A stretch of 64,000 bases of DNA from contig CALJEK010000031.1 in NCBI GenBank assembly GCA_938074445.1, positions 1 through 64,000 on the forward strand, written 5' to 3'. Of the stretch, positions 9,201 to 17,861 are shown in pieces. Below the pieces are notes generated by a model. The model saw only the letters and a list, made by a program, of their open reading frames with translations. It did no database searches and was not told the origin of the DNA. Source of the stretch: Candidatus Kryptoniota bacterium. GTDB lineage: Bacteria; Bacteroidota; Ignavibacteria; Kryptoniales; Kryptoniaceae. Numbering within the stretch: position 1 is the stretch's first letter; each line of letters starts with the position of its first letter. Made by a program: the position numbers and the translations under genes.

Positions 9201-10127
9201 TTATCTGTTTTTTGTTTTTGAAATATATTGATCGCCACCCTTGAAAATTATCAACTCAAAAAACTCTCTGAATTTCCCATTAATAAAAACCGATCCATCT
9301 CTGTAAAGTATCAAAACCCCTACATCTCCATTTTCGATTAAAAATTTTCTCCTAAAATCCCCCGACATTGCAAATATAGCTGTTGCATAAGCATCTGCAA
9401 ATGTTGCGTTTTCATGAGCAACTGTCACTTGAACAATTTCATCATCTTTCGTTTCGATATGCTTTTTTATATAATTCCCAGATGTTGATATGCTGACATC
9501 CCTTGAATTAACCATTTGAACGAGCACATCGCCATTTATAGGGTCTTTAATTGCAAGCGTTCTTTTATGTCCCCAAACTTTCATATCCCCTCCAACTGAG
9601 ATAAAACCATAACTTGTTCTTAAATGATTGAATGTTTTTTCAATTGCAAAGCCCTTTCCTATTCCCCCAAGATCTATCGCCATTCCTTCTTTTAACAATT
9701 TTACACTATCCCCAGCAATTACTATATCCTTGAAATTAACAAGCTTGCGGGCGCTATCTTCCGATATTTTCTTTAACCTTCTGGCGTTAATTGTCAAAGC
9801 CCCGATAGTAACATCAAAAACACCATTTGTCTTCCCCGAAACTTCAATTGCATTTTTCACAGCCTCAATGGTGACATCCGAAACTTTCACAAATTCTTTT
9901 CCTGCGTTTAGATTAATTTTTGATATGTCCGACGAGTCGACATAATCTGAAAGTTTTGCTTCAATCTCTCTCAAATATTTATATGCGGTATAATTCAATT
10001 TTTCATCCGGAAGCTCAATGTAAGCATATGTTCCCATAAGGTAATAGCTCGCTCCTTGAGCCACAACCAACTCAATGGCGAAAGACAACAGCACAACCTT
10101 GACAAATTTATCCATAGGGCACTGCAT
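9201..10127 (-). CDS. apbE: FAD:protein FMN transferase ApbE
   Basis: ApbE covalently attaches FMN from FAD to Thr/Ser of exported flavoproteins. Visible motifs are DVTIGALTINARR, IDLGGIGKGFAIEKT, FISVGGDMKVWG and the Mg-binding TFADAYATAIFAM near the end. A hydrophobic N-terminus (VKVVLLSFAIELVVAQGAS) indicates export to the periplasm; either M1 or the ATG at residue 5 could start. The natural target in this operon is the FMN-binding protein two genes downstream. A 21-bp perfect palindrome begins two bases upstream of the start codon, so a repressor probably controls the operon. At 308 aa it is normal length. Confidence 0.93.
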   Translation of the reverse strand: MQCPMDKFVKVVLLSFAIELVVAQGASYYLMGTYAYIELPDEKLNYTAYKYLREIEAKLSDYVDSSDISKINLNAGKEFVKVSDVTIEAVKNAIEVSGKTNGVFDVTIGALTINARRLKKISEDSARKLVNFKDIVIAGDSVKLLKEGMAIDLGGIGKGFAIEKTFNHLRTSYGFISVGGDMKVWGHKRTLAIKDPINGDVLVQMVNSRDVSISTSGNYIKKHIETKDDEIVQVTVAHENATFADAYATAIFAMSGDFRRKFLIENGDVGVLILYRDGSVFINGKFREFFELIIFKGGDQYISKTKNR

Positions 10128-10128
10128 T

Positions 10129-10149
10129 TATTTAGATTTAATCTAAATA
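10129..10149 (-). promoter_or_regulatory. DtxR-like 21-bp palindromic operator upstream of apbE
   Basis: TATTTAGATTTAATCTAAATA is a perfect inverted repeat around a single central base. It lies directly before the apbE start codon and overlaps an AT-rich stretch (TATATTATATT on the minus strand) that could be a -10 region. The TTAG...CTAA arms resemble sites of DtxR/IdeR/MntR metal repressors; that resemblance is from general knowledge of the family, and the regulator itself is not in the window. Confidence 0.6.
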
Positions 10150-10225
10150 TAATATAATCCGAAAAAACTTAAAAGTCAAGTTTAAATGCTGAAAATGCCC
10201 TCCTGTGGATCAAGATGAAGTGGAT

Positions 10226-11770
10226 TTAAAACTCAATCAAGCCAAAAGTAAACACAATGTAGAAAAACAGCACTATATAAAGCCACATAACTATATCAAG
10301 TACGATGCCCACTTTCACCATATCCTTTAATGTGACATATTTGCTTCCATAAACAATTGCATTTGGTGGAGTCGCAACGGGAAGCATAAACGCCATAGAG
10401 GAAGCAACAGCTGCAGGCAGAACAAGAAGAATGGAATTGACATTAAGTTCGGAACATATTGAAATCAGTATCGGAACCATCATTGAAGTCACAGCAGTAT
10501 TTGAAGTGACCTCAGTTAAAAGGTCCATAAAAATCACAACTACGAAAACAAGAAACATTGGGGATGGATGCCCGAAAAGATTTACAAATTCAGTTGAAAT
10601 TACACTTGCAAGTCCTGTTTTAAACAAAGCATCAGATAAAGCTATACCACCACCGAACAAAAGCAAAGTTCCCCAGTCAACATATTTCGAATCCCCCCAA
10701 TCGAGAACGAACTTTCTTTTTGATAAATCAATAGGCAAAACAAACAAAACTATACTTCCAAAGACCGCTATCAAATACTCATCAAACCACTCGAGTTTCT
10801 TCCCGATGAATGGTATAAGTTTCCATAGTGGGTTTGTAATCCAAAGAAAGACAGTCAACAAAAAACCAAATAATGTTAACTTCTCAGGTTTTGACAACTT
10901 ACCAAGGTTATTCTTTTCGTAAAGCAAGGCTTCTTTTACCTCCTCACCAAGGTAAACATCTGATTTAAAAACAAATTTTAAAACGATCCACAATATTGGC
11001 AGAGCGAAAATTACAAACGGAACACCAAACATCATCCATTCAAGAAAATTTATATGCGCGATCTTTTCCTTCGCAAGAATTGATACAGCGATACCATTTG
11101 GCGGGGTTCCGATTATAGTTCCAACTCCCCCAATAGAGGAAGCATAAGCTATGGCGAGCATCGTGGATTTAGCAAATTTCGAGTTCAAATTGACACTTAA
11201 TTTGTTCAATATCCCAAGTCCAATTGGAAGCATCATAGCGGTTGTAGCGGTATTAGAAACCCACATCGATATAAAAGCAGTTGCAACAATTAACCCGAAC
11301 AAAATCCTATCAGGATTTTTGGCAATATTTCCACGAGTTAAAATCCACAAAGCAATCCTTCTATCAAGTTCCCACTTCTGCATAGCGCCAGCTATTAAAA
11401 ACCCAGCAAGAAATAAAAAAATTATCGGATTTGCATAGTTTAAAAAGACATTTCTGCCGTTCAACTCAATAAATTTTCCATCCTGAAATCCATAAGCATG
11501 AAAGATAGGCAAAATCACACCAGGCAGAAGGGATGTCACGGGAATTGGCACCGCCTCACTTATCCACCAGATTATCATCAAGCACATAAGGGCAAGGGTG
11601 ACCTTCATACTATATGATAGTTTTAAAACCTCCGGTGTTAAACCGCTGGCATCAAGCTTTTGTATTGAATAATCGATAAACGCTTTCGGAGTAGGGATGA
11701 GCAAAATGATTATAAAAACAATCAATCCAAGAAAAAAGCCAACATTACCTCGTATCCTGTCAAACTCCAT
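10226..11770 (-). CDS. DASS/SLC13-family anion (dicarboxylate) transporter
   Basis: A 514-aa inner-membrane protein with about 12 hydrophobic segments. It has the two inverted-repeat SNT sodium/substrate motifs of the divalent-anion:sodium symporter family: WVSNTATTAMMLPI and VTSNTAVTSMMVPI, plus GTIIGTPPNGIAVSIL and PVATPPNAIVYGS. It likely imports C4-dicarboxylates (succinate, malate, fumarate) with sodium, but sulfate or other anions are possible. The gene follows the radical SAM gene by 18 bases and is probably in its transcript; the flavin operon downstream has its own control region. Dicarboxylate uptake would feed the succinate dehydrogenase and malic enzyme encoded elsewhere in the window. 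Confidence 0.9.
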   Translation of the reverse strand: MEFDRIRGNVGFFLGLIVFIIILLIPTPKAFIDYSIQKLDASGLTPEVLKLSYSMKVTLALMCLMIIWWISEAVPIPVTSLLPGVILPIFHAYGFQDGKFIELNGRNVFLNYANPIIFLFLAGFLIAGAMQKWELDRRIALWILTRGNIAKNPDRILFGLIVATAFISMWVSNTATTAMMLPIGLGILNKLSVNLNSKFAKSTMLAIAYASSIGGVGTIIGTPPNGIAVSILAKEKIAHINFLEWMMFGVPFVIFALPILWIVLKFVFKSDVYLGEEVKEALLYEKNNLGKLSKPEKLTLFGFLLTVFLWITNPLWKLIPFIGKKLEWFDEYLIAVFGSIVLFVLPIDLSKRKFVLDWGDSKYVDWGTLLLFGGGIALSDALFKTGLASVISTEFVNLFGHPSPMFLVFVVVIFMDLLTEVTSNTAVTSMMVPILISICSELNVNSILLVLPAAVASSMAFMLPVATPPNAIVYGSKYVTLKDMVKVGIVLDIVMWLYIVLFFYIVFTFGLIEF

Positions 11771-11788
11771 TTTAATTTCCGAAATTTA

Positions 11789-13015
11789 TTAGTAAATAAA
11801 TTCCTGTATGTCATAAAGCGTCACCCTAACCCCAAGATTGCTTAAACTTTTAAGTCCATCTTTAATCTCTTGAATTTGATCCGCTATTTCAAATTTGTCA
11901 AGCGTTCTGGAACCAAGTTCCTCCATGATTTTAACATATTCAGCTTCACCATCTAAAACCAACGGCGAAATATATACTATATCACCATTTTCAAGGGGCA
12001 TTTTTAGTATTGTGCTTACGGTATTTTCAACATGATCTTCGTAAAACTTTTTCCCTCCTGCGCCAGCGAGCACTATGACCCCAACATTTATTCCAGCGTT
12101 TTTTATTGTCGAGACAACCTCAACACATTCATCTGGGGATCCGGGCTTGTTAAGATATCTAAACAAATTTATATCTCCGGTTTCCAAGCCTATGTAAATC
12201 CTTTTCACAAGCAAATTTTTAAGCTCGACATACTCAGCGTAACTTTTTCGCTCAGCCCCGAAGATATCAAGAAATGAATAAATCCCATCAAAAACATAAT
12301 CGTATCCATCTTTTGCCTCACCAACTGGAAATTCATCGCGGACAATTTTTATAAGTTCAACCAACCGCTTTTGTGGAATTATCAACGCATTCGCATCTCC
12401 AAGAAAAATTGATTTCCTGAGCCCAATAGCTCTGCCAAAGAACTCCTTGACTTTCCTGATGTGATTTAAAAATTCATCGGGCGATTTTACTCTAAATTTT
12501 CTATCCTGGTAAAAACTGCAAAATGTGCATTTGTTCCACGAGCAACCTTCGGCGGGCTGAAGAACGAGAGAGAAATATTGATCAGGCGGGAGAATGCTTA
12601 TTGGTTTATAGACCGAGAAAAACTTAATTCCGTCTTCCTCAAGTTGTTTATAACCCCACTTTAAAATTTCATCAATCCGTCTCAAAACCTCATCGCTGTG
12701 CTCACTTAACACATTCCTTATTTTTGAAACCCTACGGATTACATCCTCAATAACTTTTCTTTTTTCATTCTCATCAACGAAAACTTTCACCTTAAATCCG
12801 TCCTTATCAAAAAACTTTTTCATCAATCTATTATCAAGCCCACGTCTATAACTTACGCCGTCAAAAAAGCCCCCCATAAATCTTCCCTCAGCGTCAAAGT
12901 AGTAAATAAACCTATGTTCTTCAGAAATAGTGGTTGAGTATCTTTGCAGGTTAAAATAAACATCGCCCACACCATTTATAAAAGTCTTAACAACATTATC
13001 ACTTACCCTTTCCAT
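11789..13015 (-). CDS. Radical SAM protein of unknown function
   Basis: The iron-sulfur motif is EGCSWNKCTFCSFY, in which four residues separate the first two cysteines (CX4CX2C) instead of the canonical CX3CX2C. GDANALI and IYIGLETGDINLFRYLNKPG further on fit the strands of a radical SAM TIM barrel. The N-terminal 130 residues have no recognised domain and include YYFDAEGRFMGGFFDG. No B12-binding or TRAM domain is visible. The substrate is unknown; the following dicarboxylate-type transporter gives no real hint. Start ATG at 13015, divergent from the DUF971 gene. Confidence 0.82.
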   Translation of the reverse strand: MERVSDNVVKTFINGVGDVYFNLQRYSTTISEEHRFIYYFDAEGRFMGGFFDGVSYRRGLDNRLMKKFFDKDGFKVKVFVDENEKRKVIEDVIRRVSKIRNVLSEHSDEVLRRIDEILKWGYKQLEEDGIKFFSVYKPISILPPDQYFSLVLQPAEGCSWNKCTFCSFYQDRKFRVKSPDEFLNHIRKVKEFFGRAIGLRKSIFLGDANALIIPQKRLVELIKIVRDEFPVGEAKDGYDYVFDGIYSFLDIFGAERKSYAEYVELKNLLVKRIYIGLETGDINLFRYLNKPGSPDECVEVVSTIKNAGINVGVIVLAGAGGKKFYEDHVENTVSTILKMPLENGDIVYISPLVLDGEAEYVKIMEELGSRTLDKFEIADQIQEIKDGLKSLSNLGVRVTLYDIQEFIY

Positions 13016-13090
13016 CCGAAGTTGAAATTTGAATTTTAAATTGATATCTTCTCACAAAGTAAATTTAAAAACAAACCAAATTTTTTGCCA

Positions 13091-13393
13091 ATGCTTTATC
13101 CAACCAAAATTGAAAGAATAGATGACAAACTTAAATTCACGTGGAGCGATGGATATGAAAACACGATTTCATTGAAATTTCTTCGCGACCATTGCCCCTG
13201 CGCCACCTGCTCTGCCGAAAGAGATGAAAGCCCATTGCTCGTCAAATTGCCTATTTCAGGTCAATACGAGATAAAAGAAATAAATCTGGTTGGGAATTAT
13301 GCCATCCAAATAACTTGGGGAGATGGTCATAACACGGGGATTTACAACTTTGATTACCTACGAGGATTAAAAGAAGAGCAGGGCGGTGTTTAA
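13091..13393 (+). CDS. DUF971 domain protein
   Basis: A 101-aa protein consisting of one DUF971 domain (the fold at the N-terminus of gamma-butyrobetaine hydroxylase). Typical features are the initial PTKIERIDDKLKFTWSDG, the cysteine cluster LRDHCPCATCSAE that may bind zinc, and ITWGDGHNTGIYNFDYLR. Stand-alone members are widespread in bacteria, sometimes next to iron-sulfur assembly genes, and have no settled function. I use the ATG at 13091 rather than the TTG two codons earlier. It is a single gene facing the sdh operon tail to tail. Confidence 0.88.
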   Translation: MLYPTKIERIDDKLKFTWSDGYENTISLKFLRDHCPCATCSAERDESPLLVKLPISGQYEIKEINLVGNYAIQITWGDGHNTGIYNFDYLRGLKEEQGGV

Positions 13394-13400
13394 ACCGCCC
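13381..13400. terminator. Hairpin between DUF971 and sdhB
   Basis: GGGCGGT and ACCGCCC form a perfect 7-bp stem with a 6-base loop containing the DUF971 stop codon. It lies between convergent genes and could end both transcripts; the T-tract is weak on both sides. Confidence 0.6.
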
Positions 13401-13406
13401 CACGAT

Positions 13407-14132
13407 TTAAATCTCCCTCTCAACGAGTTTTTTCTTAAGTTGAGAGATATGCCAAGTGATGTTAATTTCTTTTGGACACGCTTGGACACAGTGAAAGATA
13501 GTGTGGCAACGCCATATTCCGTTAGGTGTGTCAATTATATCAAGGCGTTCATCGGTTGCTTCATCTCTCGAATCAAAAATGAATCTATAAGCCTTCAAAA
13601 GCGCAGCTGGTCCAAGATAATCTTCATTTGACCATGTTGATGGACAACTTGTTGTACAGCAGGCGCAAAGGATACATTTAGATGCTTCCATTATAAGTTC
13701 AGCGTCTTCAGGGCTTTGAAGCCGTTCTCTTTCAGGGGGTTGAGATTTGGTTATAAGATATGGTTTAACGGTTTCATATTTCTTCCAAAAGTCGGTGAAA
13801 TCAGTCACCAAATCCTTTATTATCGGCATCCCAGGTAAAGGCTCAATGACAAGGGGTTTTTTATAAGTTTTATTCGCATCCGAATAACCAAGGTCCTGCA
13901 AAAGAATTGAGCAAGCAAGCATGTTTTTACCATTTATTCTCATGCCATCAGAACCGCAAATTCCATGAAGGCAAGACCGACGAAATGTCAAAGTCCCATC
14001 AATCTCATTTTTTATGTAATGTAAAACATCAATGACTCTATCTTTCGGATCAGCCTCAATTTCGTAATCTTTGTAATAAGGTTTGCTATCTGTTTCAGGG
14101 TTAAACCTGAAAATTCTTAAGGTCACCTTCAT
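13407..14132 (-). CDS. sdhB: Succinate dehydrogenase/fumarate reductase iron-sulfur subunit
   Basis: SdhB carries electrons from the flavoprotein to quinone through three clusters. The [2Fe-2S] site is SCLHGICGSDGMRINGKN with a downstream LAC, the [4Fe-4S] site is CILCACCTTSCPS, and the third group is CHTIFHCVQACPKEIN. The 241-aa length is normal. It is the last gene of sdhCDAB, 21 bases after sdhA. With a menaquinone pathway (mqnA/mqnE in this window), the complex may run as succinate:menaquinone oxidoreductase or as fumarate reductase; direction cannot be told from sequence. Confidence 0.96.
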   Translation of the reverse strand: MKVTLRIFRFNPETDSKPYYKDYEIEADPKDRVIDVLHYIKNEIDGTLTFRRSCLHGICGSDGMRINGKNMLACSILLQDLGYSDANKTYKKPLVIEPLPGMPIIKDLVTDFTDFWKKYETVKPYLITKSQPPERERLQSPEDAELIMEASKCILCACCTTSCPSTWSNEDYLGPAALLKAYRFIFDSRDEATDERLDIIDTPNGIWRCHTIFHCVQACPKEINITWHISQLKKKLVEREI

Positions 14133-14153
14133 TTTTAAACCTCGTTTATTATT

Positions 14154-15911
14154 TTAGTATTTTCTTTCCATTGGTTGAATTTTCGTTATGACGACAGGTT
14201 TATACTTTATGATTGGTTCTTTATCACCATTCTTATAAATCAGGGTATGCTTGAGCCAATTTTGGTCATCACGCTTCGGATAATCCTCACGATAGTGAGC
14301 GCCTCTGCTTTCAGTTCTATTTAATGCGCTATAAGCGATAGATTCAGCTGTGTCAAGAAGATTACCAAGCTCAATCGCTTCAATCAAATCAGTGTTAAAC
14401 TTCTTCCCTTTGTCATCAATTTTAATTTCAAGATATCTTTCTTTCAACTCCTTGATTTTCTCAATAGCTTTTTTAATCCCCTCGCCTGTCCTAAATACGG
14501 ATACATTATCCATCATTATTTCTTGAAGTTCTTTTCTAATTCTTGAAACGCGCTCTTTCCCATTGCTATTCAAAATTCGCTCGACTGTTCTTCTCGTCCA
14601 CTCATCCGCATCCTTTGGAAGCGGTGGGAAATCATGTTCTTTCACATATTCAGCCATTTTCTTTCCTCCGCGACGTCCAAAGACAATTATATCAAGCAAT
14701 GAGTTTGTTCCAAGTCGATTTGCCCCGTGCACTGACACACATGCAACTTCACCAGCTGCATAAAATCCTTCTATTTTTGTTCCTTTATCATCGATCACAA
14801 CTTCGGCGTCAACATTAGTCGGTATCCCACCCATCGCATAATGAGTTGTTGGTTGAACTGGGATCGGCTCTCTCAACGGGTCAACACCGAGATAAATTCT
14901 TGCAAAGCCAGTTATTTCTGGAAGTTTTTTATTTATGATTTCCGCCCCCAAATGTGTTAAATCGAGCAACAAATAATATGTTCCATCTGGACCCTGAATC
15001 CCTCGCCCTTCACGGATTTCCGTATACATTGCTCTTGAGATAACATCTCGTGGTGCAAGGTCCTTTATTGTTGGAGCGTATTTCTCCATAAATCTTTCGC
15101 CAAACTTATTCTTCAACACTCCACCTTCACCTCTTGCTGCTTCAGAGACCAAAATTCCAAGTCTCCATAAACCAGTCGGATGAAATTGAACAAATTCCAT
15201 ATCTTCAAGTGGTATCCCCCTGCGATAAACGATAGCAAAACCATCACCTGTCCCAACTACAGCGTTTGAAGTTATCCTATAAACTCTGCCGTATCCACCG
15301 GTTGCAAACATAACGGTCTTTGCGTGAAAAATGTGAATTTCACCAGTTGCTATCTCAATAGCAACTACACCGCGGACAACATTATCTTGAACAATTAAAT
15401 CAGTTACGAAAAACTCGGGAAAGAATTTAACACCTCGTTTAATGCAATTTTCATATAAAGTTTGAATCATCACGTGTCCCGTTCTATCAGCTGAAAAGCA
15501 GGCTCTTTTAACAGGAACTCTCTCACCAAATGGATTATTTGGATCTTTTGGCTTTGTATGCCCTCCGAACGGTCTTTGAGCGATCAAACCTTTTTCATTT
15601 CTTGAAAATGGCATCCCCATATGTTCAAGTTCAATTATAGCGCGAATCGCATCATAACACATTATTTCAATGGCATCTTGATCCCCAAGGAAATCGCTAC
15701 CTTTTACGGTATCAAAAAAGTGATATTCCCAAGAATCTTCTTCTTCATTACCAAGTGCTGCGCAGACACCACCTTGAGCTGTCCCCGTATGTGATCTTGT
15801 TGGATAGACCTTTGTTAAAACAGCGCAGGTATAACCTTCAGGAATTTCGAGCGCTGCGCGAAGTCCAGCCCCACCTGCGCCAACTATTACTGCATCAAAC
15901 TGATGTATCAT
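14154..15911 (-). CDS. sdhA: Succinate dehydrogenase/fumarate reductase flavoprotein subunit
   Basis: SdhA holds covalent FAD and the dicarboxylate site. The dinucleotide fold is VIVGAGGAGLRAALE, the FAD-linking histidine is in TRSHTGTAQGG, the substrate-binding His/Arg regions are QFHPTGL and LAPRDVISRAMYTE, and HGANRLGTNSLLDI is intact. The C-terminal RTESRGAHYREDYPKRDD is typical. At 585 aa it is full length with no missing key residue. It is the third gene in the sdhCDAB order and faces the cytoplasm on the inner membrane. Confidence 0.97.
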   Translation of the reverse strand: MIHQFDAVIVGAGGAGLRAALEIPEGYTCAVLTKVYPTRSHTGTAQGGVCAALGNEEEDSWEYHFFDTVKGSDFLGDQDAIEIMCYDAIRAIIELEHMGMPFSRNEKGLIAQRPFGGHTKPKDPNNPFGERVPVKRACFSADRTGHVMIQTLYENCIKRGVKFFPEFFVTDLIVQDNVVRGVVAIEIATGEIHIFHAKTVMFATGGYGRVYRITSNAVVGTGDGFAIVYRRGIPLEDMEFVQFHPTGLWRLGILVSEAARGEGGVLKNKFGERFMEKYAPTIKDLAPRDVISRAMYTEIREGRGIQGPDGTYYLLLDLTHLGAEIINKKLPEITGFARIYLGVDPLREPIPVQPTTHYAMGGIPTNVDAEVVIDDKGTKIEGFYAAGEVACVSVHGANRLGTNSLLDIIVFGRRGGKKMAEYVKEHDFPPLPKDADEWTRRTVERILNSNGKERVSRIRKELQEIMMDNVSVFRTGEGIKKAIEKIKELKERYLEIKIDDKGKKFNTDLIEAIELGNLLDTAESIAYSALNRTESRGAHYREDYPKRDDQNWLKHTLIYKNGDKEPIIKYKPVVITKIQPMERKY

Positions 15912-15947
15912 TTTTTACACCTCTTGGAATTTTGTTTTAAAAGTGCT

Positions 15948-16301
15948 TTAAAATTTTAAAGCTGTGCTTACACCTAAAACCCAAAAAGCAAACCCAGAAA
16001 TTACAATTATCCCATAAAGAGTAATCGCAAGCCATGGTTTCATTTTAAAATCCCTTAAAATTGACCAAACACCATTTAACCCATGCCATAAACCAAGGCT
16101 TATAAAGGTAAGGTAAAACATCTTCCAATACACGCTTGAGAACCTTGCGACGGACTGTTCATAGGAATGCCCCGTTTCAGGGGTATAGTGCATAAGTATA
16201 TAATGTCCAACCATTGCAAAAATTAAAAATATCCCAGTTATCCTTTGAAGAAGCCACCCAATTGAACCACTTTTTCTTGAGCCATAATGCTTGAATGACA
16301 T
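15948..16301 (-). CDS. sdhD: Succinate dehydrogenase membrane anchor subunit SdhD
   Basis: A 117-aa protein with three membrane helices. GSIGWLLQRITGIFLIFAMVGHYILMHY and GLWHGLNGVWSILRDF fit the heme and quinone-contact positions of SdhD-type anchors (His in helices one and two). It lies between sdhC and sdhA in one transcript. Together with SdhC it holds the SdhAB head on the inner membrane. The two short anchors make this a four-subunit enzyme rather than the single fused cytochrome of Bacteroidota type B enzymes. Confidence 0.9.
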   Translation of the reverse strand: MSFKHYGSRKSGSIGWLLQRITGIFLIFAMVGHYILMHYTPETGHSYEQSVARFSSVYWKMFYLTFISLGLWHGLNGVWSILRDFKMKPWLAITLYGIIVISGFAFWVLGVSTALKF

Positions 16302-16333
16302 TTGAAAACCTCCAATAATTTATTTTTAGGTTC

Positions 16334-16747
16334 TTAAATTAAACCTGCAAAAATTTGGCTAATCTCATGGCTGAATATGAAATAACCCATGACAAGAAAT
16401 GCTATCACTCCAATTATCATAAGATAGGCAAATGCTTTCTTTTGATAATAAGAGCCTCTTCCAAAGTCAACAAGGACAATTCTTATACCGTTTAAAGTAT
16501 GAGCCAAAACAAAGGCAAATAATAACCACTCAAGAAATTTAAAAAGTGGCTTTTGAAACAAAGCCATTTCCGCATCAAAAGCTTCTTTACCTTTCGTGAG
16601 ATTCGACAGAGCATAAATGTGAACGTAAAGATAAGCAGTTAAAGCAAGCCCTGAAATTCTGTGAATTATCCAAGCCCACCCCCCAGTTTCTTTTCTGTAG
16701 GATGCGACAAGTTTGAAGTAACCCTCATGGGTTTTCTCTACCTTCAT
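16334..16747 (-). CDS. sdhC: Succinate dehydrogenase cytochrome b subunit SdhC
   Basis: A 137-aa three-helix membrane protein. The first helix begins with WAWIIHRISGLALTAYLYVHIYALS and the second has VLAHTLNGIRIVLVDFG, matching the SdhC HRxSG and heme-ligand histidine regions. It is the first gene of sdhCDAB. The 142-base gap upstream, shared with the divergent glycosyltransferase, must contain the operon promoter; I could not pick a convincing -35/-10 pair. Confidence 0.92.
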   Translation of the reverse strand: MKVEKTHEGYFKLVASYRKETGGWAWIIHRISGLALTAYLYVHIYALSNLTKGKEAFDAEMALFQKPLFKFLEWLLFAFVLAHTLNGIRIVLVDFGRGSYYQKKAFAYLMIIGVIAFLVMGYFIFSHEISQIFAGLI

Positions 16748-16889
16748 ATAAGTGCTCCACTATGTTTTTTGATTTTTCGCCTTAAATTAAGAAAAAATCA
16801 ACTCATTTTCAATTAACCGATAGATTTTGAAAACTCAACGCTTTAAACTATTTTTATTTAGCAAGGAAAAAATTAACACGGAAATTTTA

Positions 16890-17858
16890 ATGCCCGTCAA
16901 GAGTAGAAAAACCGCCAAAAGCAATAAGCGACACATTTCAATCGTAATCCCACTTTATAACGAGGTCGAATCTCTACCTGAGCTTTATTCGCAAATAAAA
17001 GAGGTCGTAACGGAAAATCGTTATGAATATGAAATTATATTTGTCGACGATGGCTCAACTGATGGTTCACTTGAGGTTTTGAAAAAAATTCGTCAAAATG
17101 ATAAAAAAGTGAAAATTATAAGCTTTAGAAGAAACTATGGCAAATCCGCAGCTCTCGCAGTTGGTTTCGAGCATGCAAATGGCGATGTCATTATAACAAT
17201 GGACGCTGACCTCCAAGATGACCCTCACGAAATCCCAAATTTGCTGAAAAAGCTTGACGAAGGTTTTGATCTCGTCTCGGGATGGAAAAAGAAAAGATAC
17301 GATCCAATATCTAAAACAATCCCGTCAAAAATTTTCAACTTTGTCGTTTCAACCTTAACAGGTATCAAAATTCATGATTTCAATTGCGGTTTAAAAGCAT
17401 ATAGAAGATCGGTTACAAAGGACATAAAAGTTTACGGAGAACTTCATCGCTATTTGCCCGTCCTTGCGCATTGGGCTGGGTATAAAATTGGTGAGATCGT
17501 GGTTCAACATCACCCCAGAAAATATGGAAAAACCAAATTTGGCGTCAGCAGGTTTTTAAAAGGATTTCTCGATCTTTTAACTGTTATGTTCACGACGAGA
17601 TACTTCAAACGACCCCTTCATCTTTTTGGAACATTGGGAATTTTGATCTTCGCCTTGGGCTTCGGGATTACTTTCTATCTATCTCTTTTAAAAATCATTG
17701 AAAATATTTCGCTCAGCAACAGACCTCTATTCATCCTTGGCGTTATGCTTACAATCGTCGGAGTGCAGTTTATCTCAATTGGTTTACTCGGAGAGATGAT
17801 AACGAAAGCTTATCAACACCTTGAAACATATTCGATCAAGGAAATATATATCGACTGA
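16890..17858 (+). CDS. Polyprenyl-phosphate-type glycosyltransferase, family 2
   Basis: The GT2 catalytic domain is clear: ISIVIPLYNEVESLPEL, FVDDGSTDGS, and the metal-binding TMDADLQDDPHEI. Two C-terminal hydrophobic helices (FGTLGILIFALGFGITFY and LFILGVMLTIVGVQFISIGLLGE) give the DPM1/GtrB-like layout that loads sugar onto undecaprenyl phosphate at the inner membrane. I use the ATG at 16890 (MPVKSRKTAKS) instead of the TTG at 16827, because the extra residues are not family-like. The next gene, a GT4, starts three bases after the stop, so they form a pair in glycan or glycolipid assembly. Confidence 0.9.
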   Translation: MPVKSRKTAKSNKRHISIVIPLYNEVESLPELYSQIKEVVTENRYEYEIIFVDDGSTDGSLEVLKKIRQNDKKVKIISFRRNYGKSAALAVGFEHANGDVIITMDADLQDDPHEIPNLLKKLDEGFDLVSGWKKKRYDPISKTIPSKIFNFVVSTLTGIKIHDFNCGLKAYRRSVTKDIKVYGELHRYLPVLAHWAGYKIGEIVVQHHPRKYGKTKFGVSRFLKGFLDLLTVMFTTRYFKRPLHLFGTLGILIFALGFGITFYLSLLKIIENISLSNRPLFILGVMLTIVGVQFISIGLLGEMITKAYQHLETYSIKEIYID

Positions 17859-17861
17859 TCA

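Noticed and set aside
10431-10922. 163-aa plus-strand ORF inside the DASS transporter gene
   Set aside because: Antisense shadow of a well-supported membrane transporter.
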